A stretch of 64,000 bases of DNA from Comamonadaceae bacterium CG12_big_fil_rev_8_21_14_0_65_59_15 (GCA_002786915.1 PCUV01000049.1:62001-126000); one strand, 5' to 3'; positions 18,962-29,556 are shown, counted from the stretch's first letter. The notes: generated from the sequence alone by a model not told the origin. Program-made: numbers and translations.

Positions 18962-21061
18962 TTACGCCGCAGGTCGGGATGATCGCTGAACCAGCAGCAC
19001 CAGGCTGTGCGCCTGCACGCTCAATGGTGAAACGCCAGGCCAGGTGCCGTCTGGCTGGCCTTGGGGGTGATGGGTGTCCAGCACAGCCTGCCACTGCCCG
19101 GGTGGCAGTACAAAGTTCTGCGGCGTTGTTGCGTTGTTGATCAGTATCATCAGCGGCAGCGCAGAACCACCGGGGCGGCCGATCAGGCAGGCCAAGGCAC
19201 GGTTGTCAAGCGCCTGCCACAGTTCGCCATGCAGCGCGCTGCCGTCGGCGTTGCTCCACGACAGGTCATAGACGCCCTCAGCGTCAGCCACGCCGCTGTA
19301 CCAGCTGTTGGCAAACGGGTGCAGTTGCCGGCGCAGCGCAATCACGTGGCGGGTAAAGACCAGCAAGTCCAGGTCGGCCTGTGACCAGTCGATCCAGGTG
19401 GTGGCATTGTCCTGGCAGTAGGGGTTGTTGTTGCCGCCCTGGCTGTGGCCGATCTCGTCGCCCGCGCACAGCATGGGTGTGCCCTGCGCCAGCAAGGTGG
19501 TGGCCAGCAGGGCGCGCTGCATGCGTGCACGCAAGGCGCTGACCGCAGCGTCGTTGCTGGGGCCCTCCAAGCCGCAGTTGAAGCCCAGGTTGTGCGTGTG
19601 GCCGTCCCGGTTGACTTCACCGTTGGCTTCGTTGTGGCGCTGCTGGTAGCTCACCAGGTCGCGCAGGGTGAAGCCGTCGTGCGACACCACATAGTTGATC
19701 GACTTGGCCGGAGGGCGCCTGCGGCGCTGATACAGGTCAGACGAAGCGCACAGGCGCATGGCGAATTCACCGCGCGTGCCCGCTTCGGGGCTGTTGGCCG
19801 CACCCTGAAGCCAGAATCGGCGCATGCCGTCACGGAACTTGTCGTTCCACTCGTACCAGCCGCGTGGAAAACTCCCCACCTGGTAGCCACCCGGGCCGAT
19901 GTCCCAGGGCTCGGCAATGAGTTTCACGCGTGACAGCACCGGGTCTTGTGCGATGGCGGCAAAAAATGCGCTCTGCGGATCAAAGCCGGTGTCGGTACGC
20001 CCCAGCACCGGGGCCAGGTCAAAGCGGAAACCATCGACATGCATCTCGGTCACCCAGTAGCGCAGGCTGTCCATCACCATCTGCAGCACACGCGGGTGGC
20101 CCAGATTGAGCGTGTTGCCGCAGCCGCTGAAGTTTTCATTCTGGCTCGGGTTGGATGCCTGGAGCCGGTAGTAACTGGCGTTGTCCAAGCCGCGAAAACT
20201 CAGTGTGGGGCCGGTATGGTCGGATTCGGCGGTGTGGTTGTAGACCACGTCCAAAATCACTTCCAGCGCGGCTGCGTGCAGGGCGCGCACCATGCCGCGG
20301 AATTCATCACGCGGCGAAGTTCTTCCTTGCAGGCTGGCGTAGCGTGGATCGGGGCAGAAGAAACCGAGCGTGTTGTAGTTCCAATAATTGGTCAACCCGA
20401 GCTTGACCAGGCGTTCTTCCGACAGACCGTAATGCACCGGCAGCAGCGTCAGGGTAGTCACGCCCAGTTGCTTGAAGTAATCGATGGATGACGGATGTGC
20501 CAACCCGGCATAACTGCCTCGCAGCGCTGGCGGGACCAGCGGCTGCTGTTTGGAAAAGCCCTTGACATGGCATTCGTAGATCACGGTGTCGATCATGCTT
20601 ACCTGCAGGGGGGCATCGGTGCCCCAGTCAAACGCATCGTTGACGACGCGCGCCTTCAGCGCCAGCGCTGCGTTGTCACGCGTGGTCATATGCCTTGGGT
20701 GCGCTGCGTCCGGTGTGAAGTGCTCGTCGCTCCAGATGAAGTCGCCGACGATCTCCCGCGCATAGGGGTCCAGCAGCAGTTTGGACGCATCAAAGCGATG
20801 CCCCAGGTCGGGCCGCCAGGGGCCGTGCGCGCGCAAACCGTACACCAACCCGGGCTGGGCACCCGGCAGGTAGCCGTGCCACACATTGTTGCTGCACGCG
20901 GGCAGCGGCCGACGGCCGATTTCGTGCTGCCCTTGGTTGTCAAACAGGCACAATTCGACGGCCGTGGCGTTGGCTGAAAACACGGCAAAGTTGACGCCGC
21001 GCCCGTCGAAATGCGCACCCAGTGGCCAGGGGTGCCCGCTTTGCAGCGGGGAGATGCTCAA
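18962..21061 (-). CDS. glgX: Glycogen debranching enzyme GlgX
   Basis: GlgX removes short branches left by phosphorylase from glycogen. The 699-residue GH13 isoamylase-type enzyme has an N-terminal CBM48-like region, V-D-G-F-R-F-D-L-A with the nucleophile, L-I-A-E-P-W-D with the acid/base glutamate, and V-S-H-D-G-F-T-L. The start is uncertain: no ATG exists near the N-terminus. TTG 21061 overlaps the glgB stop as TTGA, which suggests translational coupling; GTG 21070 is the alternative. The frame continues far upstream inside glgB, but that is non-coding. Confidence 0.92.
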   Translation of the reverse strand: MSISPLQSGHPWPLGAHFDGRGVNFAVFSANATAVELCLFDNQGQHEIGRRPLPACSNNVWHGYLPGAQPGLVYGLRAHGPWRPDLGHRFDASKLLLDPYAREIVGDFIWSDEHFTPDAAHPRHMTTRDNAALALKARVVNDAFDWGTDAPLQVSMIDTVIYECHVKGFSKQQPLVPPALRGSYAGLAHPSSIDYFKQLGVTTLTLLPVHYGLSEERLVKLGLTNYWNYNTLGFFCPDPRYASLQGRTSPRDEFRGMVRALHAAALEVILDVVYNHTAESDHTGPTLSFRGLDNASYYRLQASNPSQNENFSGCGNTLNLGHPRVLQMVMDSLRYWVTEMHVDGFRFDLAPVLGRTDTGFDPQSAFFAAIAQDPVLSRVKLIAEPWDIGPGGYQVGSFPRGWYEWNDKFRDGMRRFWLQGAANSPEAGTRGEFAMRLCASSDLYQRRRRPPAKSINYVVSHDGFTLRDLVSYQQRHNEANGEVNRDGHTHNLGFNCGLEGPSNDAAVSALRARMQRALLATTLLAQGTPMLCAGDEIGHSQGGNNNPYCQDNATTWIDWSQADLDLLVFTRHVIALRRQLHPFANSWYSGVADAEGVYDLSWSNADGSALHGELWQALDNRALACLIGRPGGSALPLMILINNATTPQNFVLPPGQWQAVLDTHHPQGQPDGTWPGVSPLSVQAHSLVLLVQRSSRPAA

Positions 21062-23247
21062 GCCTTCCACGTCAGGAATACGGTGGCCAGGGGGGGTAAG
21101 GTCACCAAAATGGATTGCGCTTGCCCCTGCCAGGGCGCGGGCTGGCTGGGCGCGGTGAGCAAGGTCTGCATGTCGCTGCCGCCATAACACGCCGCGTCGG
21201 TGCTGAGCACGGTTCGGTAGTTGCCCGTTTGCGGCACGCCCACGCGGTAGTCGTGCCACACCTCGGGGGTGAAGTTGCATACCACCAGCATGCCACTGGT
21301 ATGGCCCGCCGCCCAGCGCACAAAGCTCAGCACAGAGTGGGCATGGTCGCTGTGGTCGATCCAGGCAAAGCCGTCGGGCACAAAATCTTGCTGGTAAAGC
21401 GCAGGTGTTGCGCGGTACAACGCATTCAGGTCGCGCACCAGGCGCTGGATTCCTGCGTGCGCCGAGTTGCCCAGCAGATGCCAGTCCAGGCTTTGGTCGT
21501 GGTTCCATTCGCGCTCCTGCGCAAACTCGCAGCCCATGAACAGCAGCTTCTTGCCCGGGTGGCCCCACATGTAGCCCAGGTAGGCGCGTACGTTGGCAAA
21601 GCGTTGCCAGCGGTCGCCTGGCATCTTGCCCAGCAGCGAACCCTTGCCGTGCACCACTTCGTCGTGCGAGATCGGCAGTACAAAGTTTTCGTTGAACGCA
21701 TACACCAGGCCAAAAGTCATCTCACCCTGATGGTGTCGGCGGTAAATCGGGTCACGCGTCATGTAGCTCAGCGTGTCGTGCATCCAGCCCATGTTCCACT
21801 TGTAGTGAAAACCCAGACCACCGGCGTAGGTGGGGCGCGACACGGCCGGGTAGGCGGTGGACTCTTCGGCCAGCGTGATGGCCTGCGGGCACTGCACGCC
21901 CACCACCTCGTTCATGCGCTTCAAAAAGTCGATCGCCTCCAGGTTTTCGCGCCCACCATGGACGTTGGGGACCCATTCGTCCGCTTTACGGCTGTAGTCG
22001 CGGTACAGCATGGAGGCCACGGCATCCACGCGCAGACCATCCACGCCAAAACGCTCCAGCCAGTACAGCGCGTTACCGACCAGAAAGTTGCGCACCTCGG
22101 TGCGGCCCAGGTTGTAGATGAGCGTGTTCCAGTCTTGGTGAAAGCCCTCGCGCGGGTCGGCGTACTCGTACAGGTGGGTGCCGTCAAAATTGGCCAGACC
22201 GTGCGCGTCGGTTGGGAAGTGCGCCGGTACCCAGTCCAGAATGACACCGATGCCTGCGTCATGGCAGCGCTGCATCAGGCGGCCGAACCCCGCTGCATCA
22301 CCAAAGCGGGCTGTGGGCGCATACAAGCCAATCGGCTGGTAGCCCCAGGAACCATCAAAAGGATGTTCACTGATCGGGAGCAACTCGAGGTGCGTAAAAC
22401 CCATGTCCTGCGCGTAAGGGATCAGCGTGTCGGCCAGCTCGTCCCAGTTGAGCCAACGGTTGCCGTCTTCAGTGACGCGCCGCCAGGAGCCCAGGTGCAC
22501 TTCGTAGATGCTGATGGGCGCGCTCAGCGCGTTGGCACTTTGGCGTTGCGCGGCGGGGGACACTTTGTCGGGCAGCTGGGCCACCACGCTGGCCGTGGCC
22601 GGGCGCAGTTCGGCTTGCAGCGCGTACGGGTCGGCGTGTTGTGGCAACACCTCACCTTGTTGCGTGCGTAGCTCGTACTTGTAGCGCGTACCGGGTTGCA
22701 CGCCGGGTAAAAAAAGCTCCCACACGCCGCATTCGCGGCGCAGGCGCATCGGGTGGCGCCGTCCGTCCCAGAAGTTGAAATCGCCCACCACGCTCACGCG
22801 GCTGGCGTTGGGCGCCCAGACGGCAAAGCGCGTGCCCTGCACACCCTGCAGCGTGCAGGGCTGGGTGCCCAGCACCTCAAATGGGCGCAAGTGCGTTCCT
22901 TCGCCCAGCAGCCAGACGTCCATGTCGCCCAGCAACAAACCAAAGCGGTAGGGGTCGTGTAAGGTGCTGTAGTCACCGCTGGCCCACTGCACTTGCAACT
23001 GGTAAACCGTATCCAGGCTGGCCCGGACGTGACCTTCAAAGAAACCAGCGTCGTGGCGTGGGTTGAGTGCCCCCAGCATGGTCCCTGCCGCGTCGACGGC
23101 CGCAACCGTGGCGGCCCCCGGCAAAAAGCAGCGCAGCGACACCTGCGTCTTGCCCTTGATGCCGCGTACCGCGTGCGGCCCGAGCACGGCAAACGGATCG
23201 CCGTGGCTACCATCGCAAATCTTTTGGATGTCGTGCGTGGTCAACAT
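21058..23247 (-). CDS. glgB: 1,4-alpha-glucan branching enzyme GlgB
   Basis: GlgB forms the alpha-1,6 branches of glycogen. The 729-residue GH13 protein has the two N-terminal CBM48-type modules of the long E. coli-like form (728 residues there), then V-D-G-L-R-V-D-A-V with the nucleophile, T-L-A-E-E-S with the acid/base, and [14 protein letters not shown] 23247 is preceded by AAGG. It starts 12 bases after glgP and overlaps glgX by 4 bases. Confidence 0.96.
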   Translation of the reverse strand: MLTTHDIQKICDGSHGDPFAVLGPHAVRGIKGKTQVSLRCFLPGAATVAAVDAAGTMLGALNPRHDAGFFEGHVRASLDTVYQLQVQWASGDYSTLHDPYRFGLLLGDMDVWLLGEGTHLRPFEVLGTQPCTLQGVQGTRFAVWAPNASRVSVVGDFNFWDGRRHPMRLRRECGVWELFLPGVQPGTRYKYELRTQQGEVLPQHADPYALQAELRPATASVVAQLPDKVSPAAQRQSANALSAPISIYEVHLGSWRRVTEDGNRWLNWDELADTLIPYAQDMGFTHLELLPISEHPFDGSWGYQPIGLYAPTARFGDAAGFGRLMQRCHDAGIGVILDWVPAHFPTDAHGLANFDGTHLYEYADPREGFHQDWNTLIYNLGRTEVRNFLVGNALYWLERFGVDGLRVDAVASMLYRDYSRKADEWVPNVHGGRENLEAIDFLKRMNEVVGVQCPQAITLAEESTAYPAVSRPTYAGGLGFHYKWNMGWMHDTLSYMTRDPIYRRHHQGEMTFGLVYAFNENFVLPISHDEVVHGKGSLLGKMPGDRWQRFANVRAYLGYMWGHPGKKLLFMGCEFAQEREWNHDQSLDWHLLGNSAHAGIQRLVRDLNALYRATPALYQQDFVPDGFAWIDHSDHAHSVLSFVRWAAGHTSGMLVVCNFTPEVWHDYRVGVPQTGNYRTVLSTDAACYGGSDMQTLLTAPSQPAPWQGQAQSILVTLPPLATVFLTWKA

Positions 23248-23259
23248 GTCAAACCTTGG

Positions 23260-25731
23260 TTAGTCGGGGCAGGGCGCCACGTGCCAAATGTCACGCGCGT
23301 ACTCGCCGATGGTGCGGTCCGATGAAAACACCCCCATGCCGGCCACGTTGGCCAGTGCGGTGCGGCTCCAGGCGTCCGGCTGACGGTACAGCGCATCGAC
23401 CTGCGACTGGGTTTGTACATAACTTTCGTAATCGGCCAGCAGCAAATAATGGTCGCCACCCCAGACCAGTGCATTGACCAACGCGCTGTAACGCGCCGGT
23501 TCGTCGGGGGAGAAACGGCCGGTGCCGATGGCGTCCAGCACCGCCTTGAGCGCTGGGTTGCCTTCATAGTGGGCCAGTGGGTGGTAGCCTGCCATGCGCA
23601 GTTCGCGCACCTCGGGCGTTTTCAGGCCAAAGATGAAGATGTTGTCATTCCCCACGTTTTGTCGGATTTCGATGTTGGCGCCGTCGTCGGTGCCGATGGT
23701 TAGCGCGCCATTGAGCGCCAGCTTCATGTTGCCGGTGCCCGACGCTTCGGTGCCCGCCGTGCTGATCTGTTCGGACAGGTCGGCACCCGGCATGATCACT
23801 TCGGCCACCGACACGCCGTAGTTGGGGATGAACACCAGTTTGAGCTTGTCGCCCACGCGCGGGTCGTTGTTGATGGTCAGGCCCACGTCGTGAATCAGGC
23901 GGATGATCGACTTGGCCGCCACATAGCTGGACGCTGCCTTGCCGGCAAAGATCACGGTGCGTGGTACCCAGTCGGCCTGCGGGTTCTCCAGAATGGCCAG
24001 GTAGCGCGTGACCACGTGCAGCACATTGAGCAACTGACGCTTGTATTCGTGAATGCGCTTGACCTGCACGTCAAACAGGCTGTCAGGGCTGACGGCGACG
24101 CCGGTGCTGCGCAGGATCAGATCGGCCAGACGCGCTTTGTTGGCGCGCTTGATGGTTCTGAATTGATGCAAAAACTTGGCGTCGTCGCGCAAGGGCAGCA
24201 GGCGCTGCAGCTGGCTTAAATCGAGCCGCCAACCATTGCCCAGGGTGTTGTCCAACAGGCTGGCCAGCCCCGGGTTGGCCTGCGCCAGCCAGCGCCGGGG
24301 CGTGACGCCGTTGGTCACGTTGGTAAAGCGCTGCGGCCACAGTGCGGCAAAGTCGGCAAAGATGGTGTGCACCAGAAGCTCGGAGTGCAGCGCCGACACG
24401 CCGTTGATGTGGTGACTGCCCACCACCGACAGGTGTGCCATGCGCACACGGCGCTCGCCTTCTTCGTCGATCAGCGACACGCGCTTGAGAAAACCATGAT
24501 CCCCCGGCTTGAAGCGCGCGGCCAGGTCCAGAAATTCCTTGTTGATGCGAAAGATGATTTCCAGGTGCCGTGGCAGCACGCGCCCGATCAGATCGACCGG
24601 CCAGGTCTCCAGTGCTTCGGGCATCAGCGTGTGGTTGGTGTACGAAAAGATCTGTCCGCACTGGTGCCAGGCTTTGTCCCACACCATGTGGTGCTCGTCG
24701 CACAGCAGGCGCATCAGCTCGGCCACGCCAATGGCCGGGTGCGTGTCGTTGAGGTGGATCGCCACCTGCTCGGCCAGATTGTCCAGGCTGGGAAATTCCT
24801 TCAGGTGCCGGTACACCAGGTCTTGCAGTGAGGCCGCGACAAAAAAGTATTCCTGCTTCAGGCGCAACTCGCGCCCGGCCGGGGTGCTGTCGTTGGGGTA
24901 GAGCACCCACGAGATGTTTTCGTATTCGTTCTTGGCCCCGGCCGCGCGAGCATAGTCACCGGTATTGAACGCGCCCAGGTCGATATGCTCGGGCGCCACG
25001 GCTTTCCACAGCCGCAAGGTGCTGACCTTGTGTGTGCCGTGGCCGGGCACCACCATGTCGTGCGCCTTGGCGGCCACCTCGCCCGCGTGCTGCCAGATCA
25101 CCTGCCCGGCCTCATGCCGTACCCAGCCGCCAAAACGCACCGGGTAAGTGACCTCGGCGCGGGCAAATTCCCACGGCGTGCCGTCCTTGAGCCACGAGTC
25201 GGGGTACTCCACCTGGCAGCCGCGCTGGATTTCCTGCGCAAACATGCCGTATTCGTAGCGGATGCCGTAGCCAAATGAGGGCAAGCCCAGTGTGGCCATC
25301 GAATCCAGAAAACACGCGGCCAGCCGACCCAGACCACCGTTGCCCAGAGCCGCATCGGGCTCGCAGTCCAGCACGTCTTCCAGCGTCTGGGCGTGCTGTT
25401 GCAGACCCGCAGCGGCACCCTCAGTGAGATTCAGCGCGGCCAGCGCGTTGGACAGCGTGCGGCCCATCAGGAATTCCATCGACAGATAGACCACGCGGCG
25501 TGCCTTGTGTGCACGCTCCTGCGCCTGCGTGGCCACCCAGCGCTCGGACAACTGGGCGCGCGCCACTTGTGCCACGGCCTGCATCAGCTCGATGCGCGAG
25601 GCCCGCGCTGGCTCAACGGCGACGGTATGCATCAACTGGTGGTTGATCTGCTTTCCCATTGGGGACTCTGATGTGGCGTTTGAGGGGGTCAAGACGGTTC
25701 CTTCGGCTAAGCGGTAAGCGACAGACGCCAT
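23260..25731 (-). CDS. glgP: Glycogen/starch phosphorylase
   Basis: GlgP releases glucose-1-phosphate from glycogen by phosphorolysis with pyridoxal phosphate. The 823-residue GT35 enzyme has Y-L-S-M-E-F-L-M-G-R-T, A-L-G-N-G-G-L-G-R-L-A-A-C-F-L-D-S, and the PLP-lysine region E-A-S-G-T-G-N-M-K-L-A-L-N-G followed by GTDDGANIEI, where most homologues have GTLDG. The start is ATG 25731 or ATG 25659 (24 residues shorter); a TTG at 25692 has GAAGGA just upstream, so the N-terminus is open. It is first of the minus-strand glg genes, 38 bases after the argO-like gene. Confidence 0.95.
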   Translation of the reverse strand: MASVAYRLAEGTVLTPSNATSESPMGKQINHQLMHTVAVEPARASRIELMQAVAQVARAQLSERWVATQAQERAHKARRVVYLSMEFLMGRTLSNALAALNLTEGAAAGLQQHAQTLEDVLDCEPDAALGNGGLGRLAACFLDSMATLGLPSFGYGIRYEYGMFAQEIQRGCQVEYPDSWLKDGTPWEFARAEVTYPVRFGGWVRHEAGQVIWQHAGEVAAKAHDMVVPGHGTHKVSTLRLWKAVAPEHIDLGAFNTGDYARAAGAKNEYENISWVLYPNDSTPAGRELRLKQEYFFVAASLQDLVYRHLKEFPSLDNLAEQVAIHLNDTHPAIGVAELMRLLCDEHHMVWDKAWHQCGQIFSYTNHTLMPEALETWPVDLIGRVLPRHLEIIFRINKEFLDLAARFKPGDHGFLKRVSLIDEEGERRVRMAHLSVVGSHHINGVSALHSELLVHTIFADFAALWPQRFTNVTNGVTPRRWLAQANPGLASLLDNTLGNGWRLDLSQLQRLLPLRDDAKFLHQFRTIKRANKARLADLILRSTGVAVSPDSLFDVQVKRIHEYKRQLLNVLHVVTRYLAILENPQADWVPRTVIFAGKAASSYVAAKSIIRLIHDVGLTINNDPRVGDKLKLVFIPNYGVSVAEVIMPGADLSEQISTAGTEASGTGNMKLALNGALTIGTDDGANIEIRQNVGNDNIFIFGLKTPEVRELRMAGYHPLAHYEGNPALKAVLDAIGTGRFSPDEPARYSALVNALVWGGDHYLLLADYESYVQTQSQVDALYRQPDAWSRTALANVAGMGVFSSDRTIGEYARDIWHVAPCPD

Positions 25732-25769
25732 TTTGCACGCCTGCGGTCACAAAAGTGACATACGGGTTA

Positions 25770-26366
25770 CTAAAGCAACTTGAATGCCAACGTCCACATG
25801 GTCAGGGCGATCAGCGCGTCGAGCCAGCGCCAGGCGGCGCGGCGCTGAAACAACGGTGCCAGCAAGCGTGCGCCGTAGCCCAGCGCGGCAAACCACAAAA
25901 AGCTGGCGCTGACGGCACCGGCACCGAAAAACCAGCGACCAACCTCACCACGCTGGTTCGCCAGGCTACCCACCAGCACCACGGTGTCCAGATAAACGTG
26001 CGGGTTGAGAAAGGTGAAGCCAAAGCACGCTGCCAGTGCGCTAGCCAGTGGAACGCCCTGGCTTTGAGGCTCGGACAGTTGGCCGCCAACGACAGCGCGG
26101 CGCACCGCCAACAAGCCGTAAAGCATCAAAAAGGCCGCGCCACCGTAGCGGGTGGCATTCAACAGCGTGTCGTTGCCGCGGATCAACAGCCCTGCACCGC
26201 CGATACCAGTCACGATCAGCAGGGCGTCTGACAGCGCGCAAAACAGCACCAGCGCCAGCACATGTTGGCGCTGGATGCCCTGGCGAAGTACAAAGGCGTT
26301 TTGCGACCCGATCGCCACGATCAGCGCCAGACCAGTAGCCAGACCCGCGCCGGCATCAGACAACAT
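25770..26366 (-). CDS. LysE/ArgO-family amino-acid exporter
   Basis: A 198-residue membrane protein with about six hydrophobic segments. It has the family N-terminus G-L-A-L-I-V-A-I-G-S-Q-N-A-F-V-L-R-Q-G and the conserved F-L-N-P-H-V-Y-L-D-T-V-V-L-V-G. Members export basic amino acids: ArgO exports arginine and LysE lysine and arginine. The ATG lies 9 bases after the sensor-kinase stop, so it is probably co-transcribed with the two-component genes. No LysG/ArgP regulator is adjacent. Confidence 0.9.
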   Translation of the reverse strand: MLSDAGAGLATGLALIVAIGSQNAFVLRQGIQRQHVLALVLFCALSDALLIVTGIGGAGLLIRGNDTLLNATRYGGAAFLMLYGLLAVRRAVVGGQLSEPQSQGVPLASALAACFGFTFLNPHVYLDTVVLVGSLANQRGEVGRWFFGAGAVSASFLWFAALGYGARLLAPLFQRRAAWRWLDALIALTMWTLAFKLL

Positions 26367-26375
26367 GGGGTGGCC

Positions 26376-27836
26376 TCACGACGTCAACCGGACCTGCACG
26401 CTCAAACCCTGGCCGTGCAGGCCTTGCCCGAGCACCAGTTGGGTGTGGTGCAGCTCGGCGATGCGCTGGCAGATGGCCAGCCCCAGCCCAGTACCCGGTT
26501 CGCTCTGCGCGGCAACGCGGTAAAAGCGCTCCATCACATGCGCGCGCTCTTCGGGCGCGATGCCGGGGCCGTCGTCACTGACGTTCAGCGTCACGGCCGC
26601 GCCGTCGCGCTGTAACTGCACCCGTATTTGCCCACCCTTGGGCGTGTAGTGCACCGCGTTGTCCACCAGATTGGCGAGCAACATGGACAGCATGTCGGCA
26701 TTGCCGCGCAGCGCGGGCAAACCCGGTTGTACTGACAATTCCAGTGTCTGGTCGCGCTCCAAAGCCAGCGCCGCCAGCTCGGCACACACCGTCTCGGCGA
26801 TCTCATCAAGATGCACTTCAGAAAAATCGGGGGGGGGTTGCTCCGGGTCCATGCGTGCCAGCGCCAGCATCTGGTTGACCAGACGGATGGCGCGCGCCAC
26901 GCTGGTTTGCAGGCGCTGGGTTGCTTCGTTACGCTGGTCAATGTCTTGCACATGGCGCACCGCATACAACTGCGCCTGGATGGCCGCCAGGGGCGTGCGC
27001 AACTGGTGCGCGGCGTCGTCGGTAAAGCGGCGCTCTTGCTCCAGCGTATGCGCCAGGCGCTGTAGCAACTCATTGAGCGCCAGCACGATCGGCTTGGCTT
27101 CGGTGGGCGTGTGCGCCACCGGCAGCAGCGCCAGGTTGTCGCTTTGGCGGCGCGCGATTTCGGCGCGCAAGTCGTCCAACGGGCGCAAGCCGCTGCGGAT
27201 GGACAGCCACAGCAGCCCCAACAGAACAGGCAACCCTGTCAACAGCGGCAAGGTGGCGTCGAGCAGGATGTGGCGTACCAAGGCCTGGCGAAAGGCGCTG
27301 GGTTCCGATACGACCACGCGGGTCTGGTGCGTGGCGTCGTGAAAACTGTAATGCCGCCAAGCTTGGCCCTGATCGTCAACACTGTTGGAGTAACCCAGTT
27401 GCTGCGTGAGCAATTGGCGCGGGGCGTCAACAGACATGGCCATCAACGCGCCACTTTCGCGCCAGAGCTGGTAGTGCAGGTGCGAACCATATTGCAGCCG
27501 ATGGGTTGCCTCGTGGTTGTCGTCTGAATTGATGGGTGTGAACGGCAGGTGGGTGTCACCCGCAGGTTCCAGCAACGCGGGGGTGCCGTTAAGCAACTGG
27601 TCGATTTCACTGGGTTGGAGCACCAGCGTCGTGGTTTGCACCATCTCGGGGTCGGGGTCGATCAGCTGCAGAAAAGCCTTGGCGGTGCGTGCCAGATGCA
27701 CGTCGTACAGTTCGTTCAGTCGATCGATGTTGTCGCGTGTGGTGAGTGTGGCGACCACGGCCCAATACAGCAGGCTAACCAGCCCCAGCAGTAGCATGAG
27801 GCGCTGGCTCAGCGACAAGGGCCGACGACCTTTCAC
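26376..27836 (-). CDS. Two-component sensor histidine kinase (TctE/QseC-like)
   Basis: A 486-residue inner-membrane kinase. Transmembrane segments lie at about residues 10-31 and 192-213 and flank a periplasmic sensor of the 2CSK_N type. HAMP-like linker, dimerisation box F-T-D-D-A-A-H-Q-L-R-T-P-L-A with the phospho-histidine, N box L-V-D-N-A-V-H-Y, and D-D-G-P-G-I and G-T-G-L-G-L-A-I ATP-binding boxes follow. It starts at GTG 27836, overlapping the response-regulator stop (GTGA). TctE-like kinases often sense carboxylates, but no tricarboxylate transporter is adjacent. The signal is unknown. Confidence 0.92.
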   Translation of the reverse strand: MKGRRPLSLSQRLMLLLGLVSLLYWAVVATLTTRDNIDRLNELYDVHLARTAKAFLQLIDPDPEMVQTTTLVLQPSEIDQLLNGTPALLEPAGDTHLPFTPINSDDNHEATHRLQYGSHLHYQLWRESGALMAMSVDAPRQLLTQQLGYSNSVDDQGQAWRHYSFHDATHQTRVVVSEPSAFRQALVRHILLDATLPLLTGLPVLLGLLWLSIRSGLRPLDDLRAEIARRQSDNLALLPVAHTPTEAKPIVLALNELLQRLAHTLEQERRFTDDAAHQLRTPLAAIQAQLYAVRHVQDIDQRNEATQRLQTSVARAIRLVNQMLALARMDPEQPPPDFSEVHLDEIAETVCAELAALALERDQTLELSVQPGLPALRGNADMLSMLLANLVDNAVHYTPKGGQIRVQLQRDGAAVTLNVSDDGPGIAPEERAHVMERFYRVAAQSEPGTGLGLAICQRIAELHHTQLVLGQGLHGQGLSVQVRLTS

Positions 27837-28495
27837 TTCTTAGGCAGGGTAATGGTGTAGCCGACACCGCGCACAGTGTTGAGCCGCGCGTCACCGATTT
27901 TTTGCCGCAGGTGGTGAATGTGCACCTCCAGCACATTGCTGTCACCGCTGCGCCTGGGGCCAAACAGGGCCTGCTCCAGGCGGCTGCGTGGCACCACCTG
28001 GCCTGCTTCCTCCATCAACACGCGCAGCACCTTGAACTCACTGCCCGACACATTGAGGGACTGTCCGGCCAATACAACCGACTGGGAATCCACGTCCAGC
28101 GTCAGATCGCCCACTTGCAAGTGCCCAATGTGGCCAGAGCGGCGAATCAGCGCGCGCAGCCGCGCGATCAGCTCTTCCATGTCAGTGGTCTTGACCAGAA
28201 AGTCGTCGGCACCGGCCTCAAAACACTGCACCTTGTCGCGCGTGGTGTCACGGGCCGTGAGCATCAGTACCGGCAACTTGTTAGCGTCATTGCGCAGGCG
28301 CTGCAACAGGCTCACGCCATCCAGCCCCGGCAGGGTGATGTCGAGCACCATGGCATGAAACGACGTAGCCTCCAGCGTCTGAAGCGCCACCAGACCGTCG
28401 GTGACCCATTGCACGTCAAAACCGGCGTCGGTCAGCGCGGCTTGCAGCCCAGCGCCCAGCGCCACGTCGTCTTCAACGATCAGCAATTTCAGCAT
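27833..28495 (-). CDS. OmpR-family response regulator (TctD/QseB-like)
   Basis: A 220-residue DNA-binding response regulator. The receiver domain has the acidic pair E-D-D, phospho-acceptor aspartate in V-L-D-I-T-L-P-G, and M-L-T-A-R-D. A winged-helix domain follows, with V-S-G-S-E-F-K-V-L and N-V-L-E-V-H-I-H-H-L-R-Q-K-I. One oddity: the usual L-V-K-P at the end of the receiver is L-V-K-T here, losing a normally conserved proline after the lysine. ATG 28495 has AAAGGA upstream. It overlaps pncC by 7 bases and the kinase by 4. Confidence 0.93.
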   Translation of the reverse strand: MLKLLIVEDDVALGAGLQAALTDAGFDVQWVTDGLVALQTLEATSFHAMVLDITLPGLDGVSLLQRLRNDANKLPVLMLTARDTTRDKVQCFEAGADDFLVKTTDMEELIARLRALIRRSGHIGHLQVGDLTLDVDSQSVVLAGQSLNVSGSEFKVLRVLMEEAGQVVPRSRLEQALFGPRRSGDSNVLEVHIHHLRQKIGDARLNTVRGVGYTITLPKK

Positions 28496-28974
28496 GCAGT
28501 GTCCTTTGTCAAGAGGGTCAACAGGTGTGTCAGTGATGCGCTGACCGTGGCGCGTCGTACCGTAGCGCGGTCGCCCGCAAAGTGGTGGCACGCGCTGTGC
28601 AGGCCGCCCGGGGTGGCCCAGCCGATCCAGACCGTGCCCACCGGTTTGTCGGCACTGCCGCCATCGGGGCCGGCCACGCCGGTGACGGCCACGGCAACCT
28701 GCGCGTGCGCATGCGCCAGCGCGCCCTGCGCCATGGCACGCACCACCGCGTCACTGACTGCGCCATGCTGCGCGATCAGCGCTGGTGCGACGCCCAGCAG
28801 TTCGGTCTTGGCGGCGTTGGAATAGGTGACAAAGCCGCGTTCAAACCAGCGGCTGGAGCCAGGCAGGTCGGTGCAGGCGGCGGCGATCAACCCGCCGGTG
28901 CAGCTTTCGGCGCTGGCCAGCATCCACCCGCGTTGGAGTAAGAAATCTGCCAGAAGTCCAGTTGTATCTTGCAT
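28489..28974 (-). CDS. pncC: Nicotinamide-nucleotide amidohydrolase PncC (CinA C-terminal family)
   Basis: PncC deamidates nicotinamide mononucleotide to nicotinate mononucleotide in NAD salvage. The 161-residue protein is a stand-alone CinA C-terminal domain with A-E-S-C-T-G-G-L (catalytic serine), G-F-V-T-Y-S-N-A-A-K, G-A-V-S-D-A-V-V-R-A-M-A and V-A-V-T-G-V-A-G-P-D-G-G. It follows pgpA after 39 bases, a conserved pairing in betaproteobacteria as I recall, and overlaps the response-regulator start. Confidence 0.94.
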   Translation of the reverse strand: MQDTTGLLADFLLQRGWMLASAESCTGGLIAAACTDLPGSSRWFERGFVTYSNAAKTELLGVAPALIAQHGAVSDAVVRAMAQGALAHAHAQVAVAVTGVAGPDGGSADKPVGTVWIGWATPGGLHSACHHFAGDRATVRRATVSASLTHLLTLLTKDTAC

Positions 28975-29013
28975 ATATTGCTCTGTTTTTAAGAGTCTTT
29001 ACCGCCCGTGCTA

Positions 29014-29556
29014 TCACCAGGCGCGCCAGGCAGCCAGTACCAGCAGGGCGCAGAAGGCGGCCACCAGATCGTCCAGCATGATGCCCCATCCCGCCTTGTG
29101 CCAGGCCTGTGGGTCGGTGGCCGGGTCCACACCATGATAGAGCTGGTCGGCCCAACGCACCGGCCCGGGCTTGGCCGCGTCAAACAGCCGAAACAGCACA
29201 AACGCAGCCAACTGCTCTTGCCAACCACAGGGCGTGACCAGCCATAACACGAGCCAGAAGGCGGCAATTTCGTCCCACACGATGCTGCCCGGGTCCAGCA
29301 CGCGCATATGCCGCGCGGTGACGCTGCACACCCACCAGCCGACCACGATGCTCACAGCAATCAGGCCGCCCCATTGCGCTTCGCTCAGGCGGTGCTGCAG
29401 CAGGGCAAACAGGCCCCAAGCCCACAGGGTGCCCATGGTGCCAGGCGCCTTGGGGCTCAGGCCAGAGCCAAACCCCAAGGCGACCAGGTGCGCGGGGTGT
29501 CCCATCATGAAGTGGCCGCTAGGCGCAATCGGCGAGAGGGGGGGGCGTTCGGTCAT
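29014..29556 (-). CDS. pgpA: Phosphatidylglycerophosphatase A
   Basis: PgpA removes the phosphate from phosphatidylglycerophosphate to give phosphatidylglycerol in the inner membrane. The 180-residue protein has G-F-G-S-G-L-S-P-K-A-P-G-T-M-G-T, V-W-D-E-I, F-D-A-A-K-P-G-P-V-R-W-A-D and G-I-M-L-D-D-L-V-A-A, with three to four hydrophobic segments. It usually follows thiL directly; here a gene of the opposite strand separates the two. Confidence 0.94.
   Translation of the reverse strand: MTERPPLSPIAPSGHFMMGHPAHLVALGFGSGLSPKAPGTMGTLWAWGLFALLQHRLSEAQWGGLIAVSIVVGWWVCSVTARHMRVLDPGSIVWDEIAAFWLVLWLVTPCGWQEQLAAFVLFRLFDAAKPGPVRWADQLYHGVDPATDPQAWHKAGWGIMLDDLVAAFCALLVLAAWRAW

Noticed and set aside
16509-18989. 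An 826-codon plus-strand open frame opposite the P-type ATPase gene
   Set aside because: The ATPase has every P-type motif in order. The antisense protein is H/Q/G-rich with no recognisable domain.
25659-25731. A small separate upstream peptide gene before glgP
   Set aside because: The 24 codons are in frame with glgP, so they are simply an alternative N-terminus.
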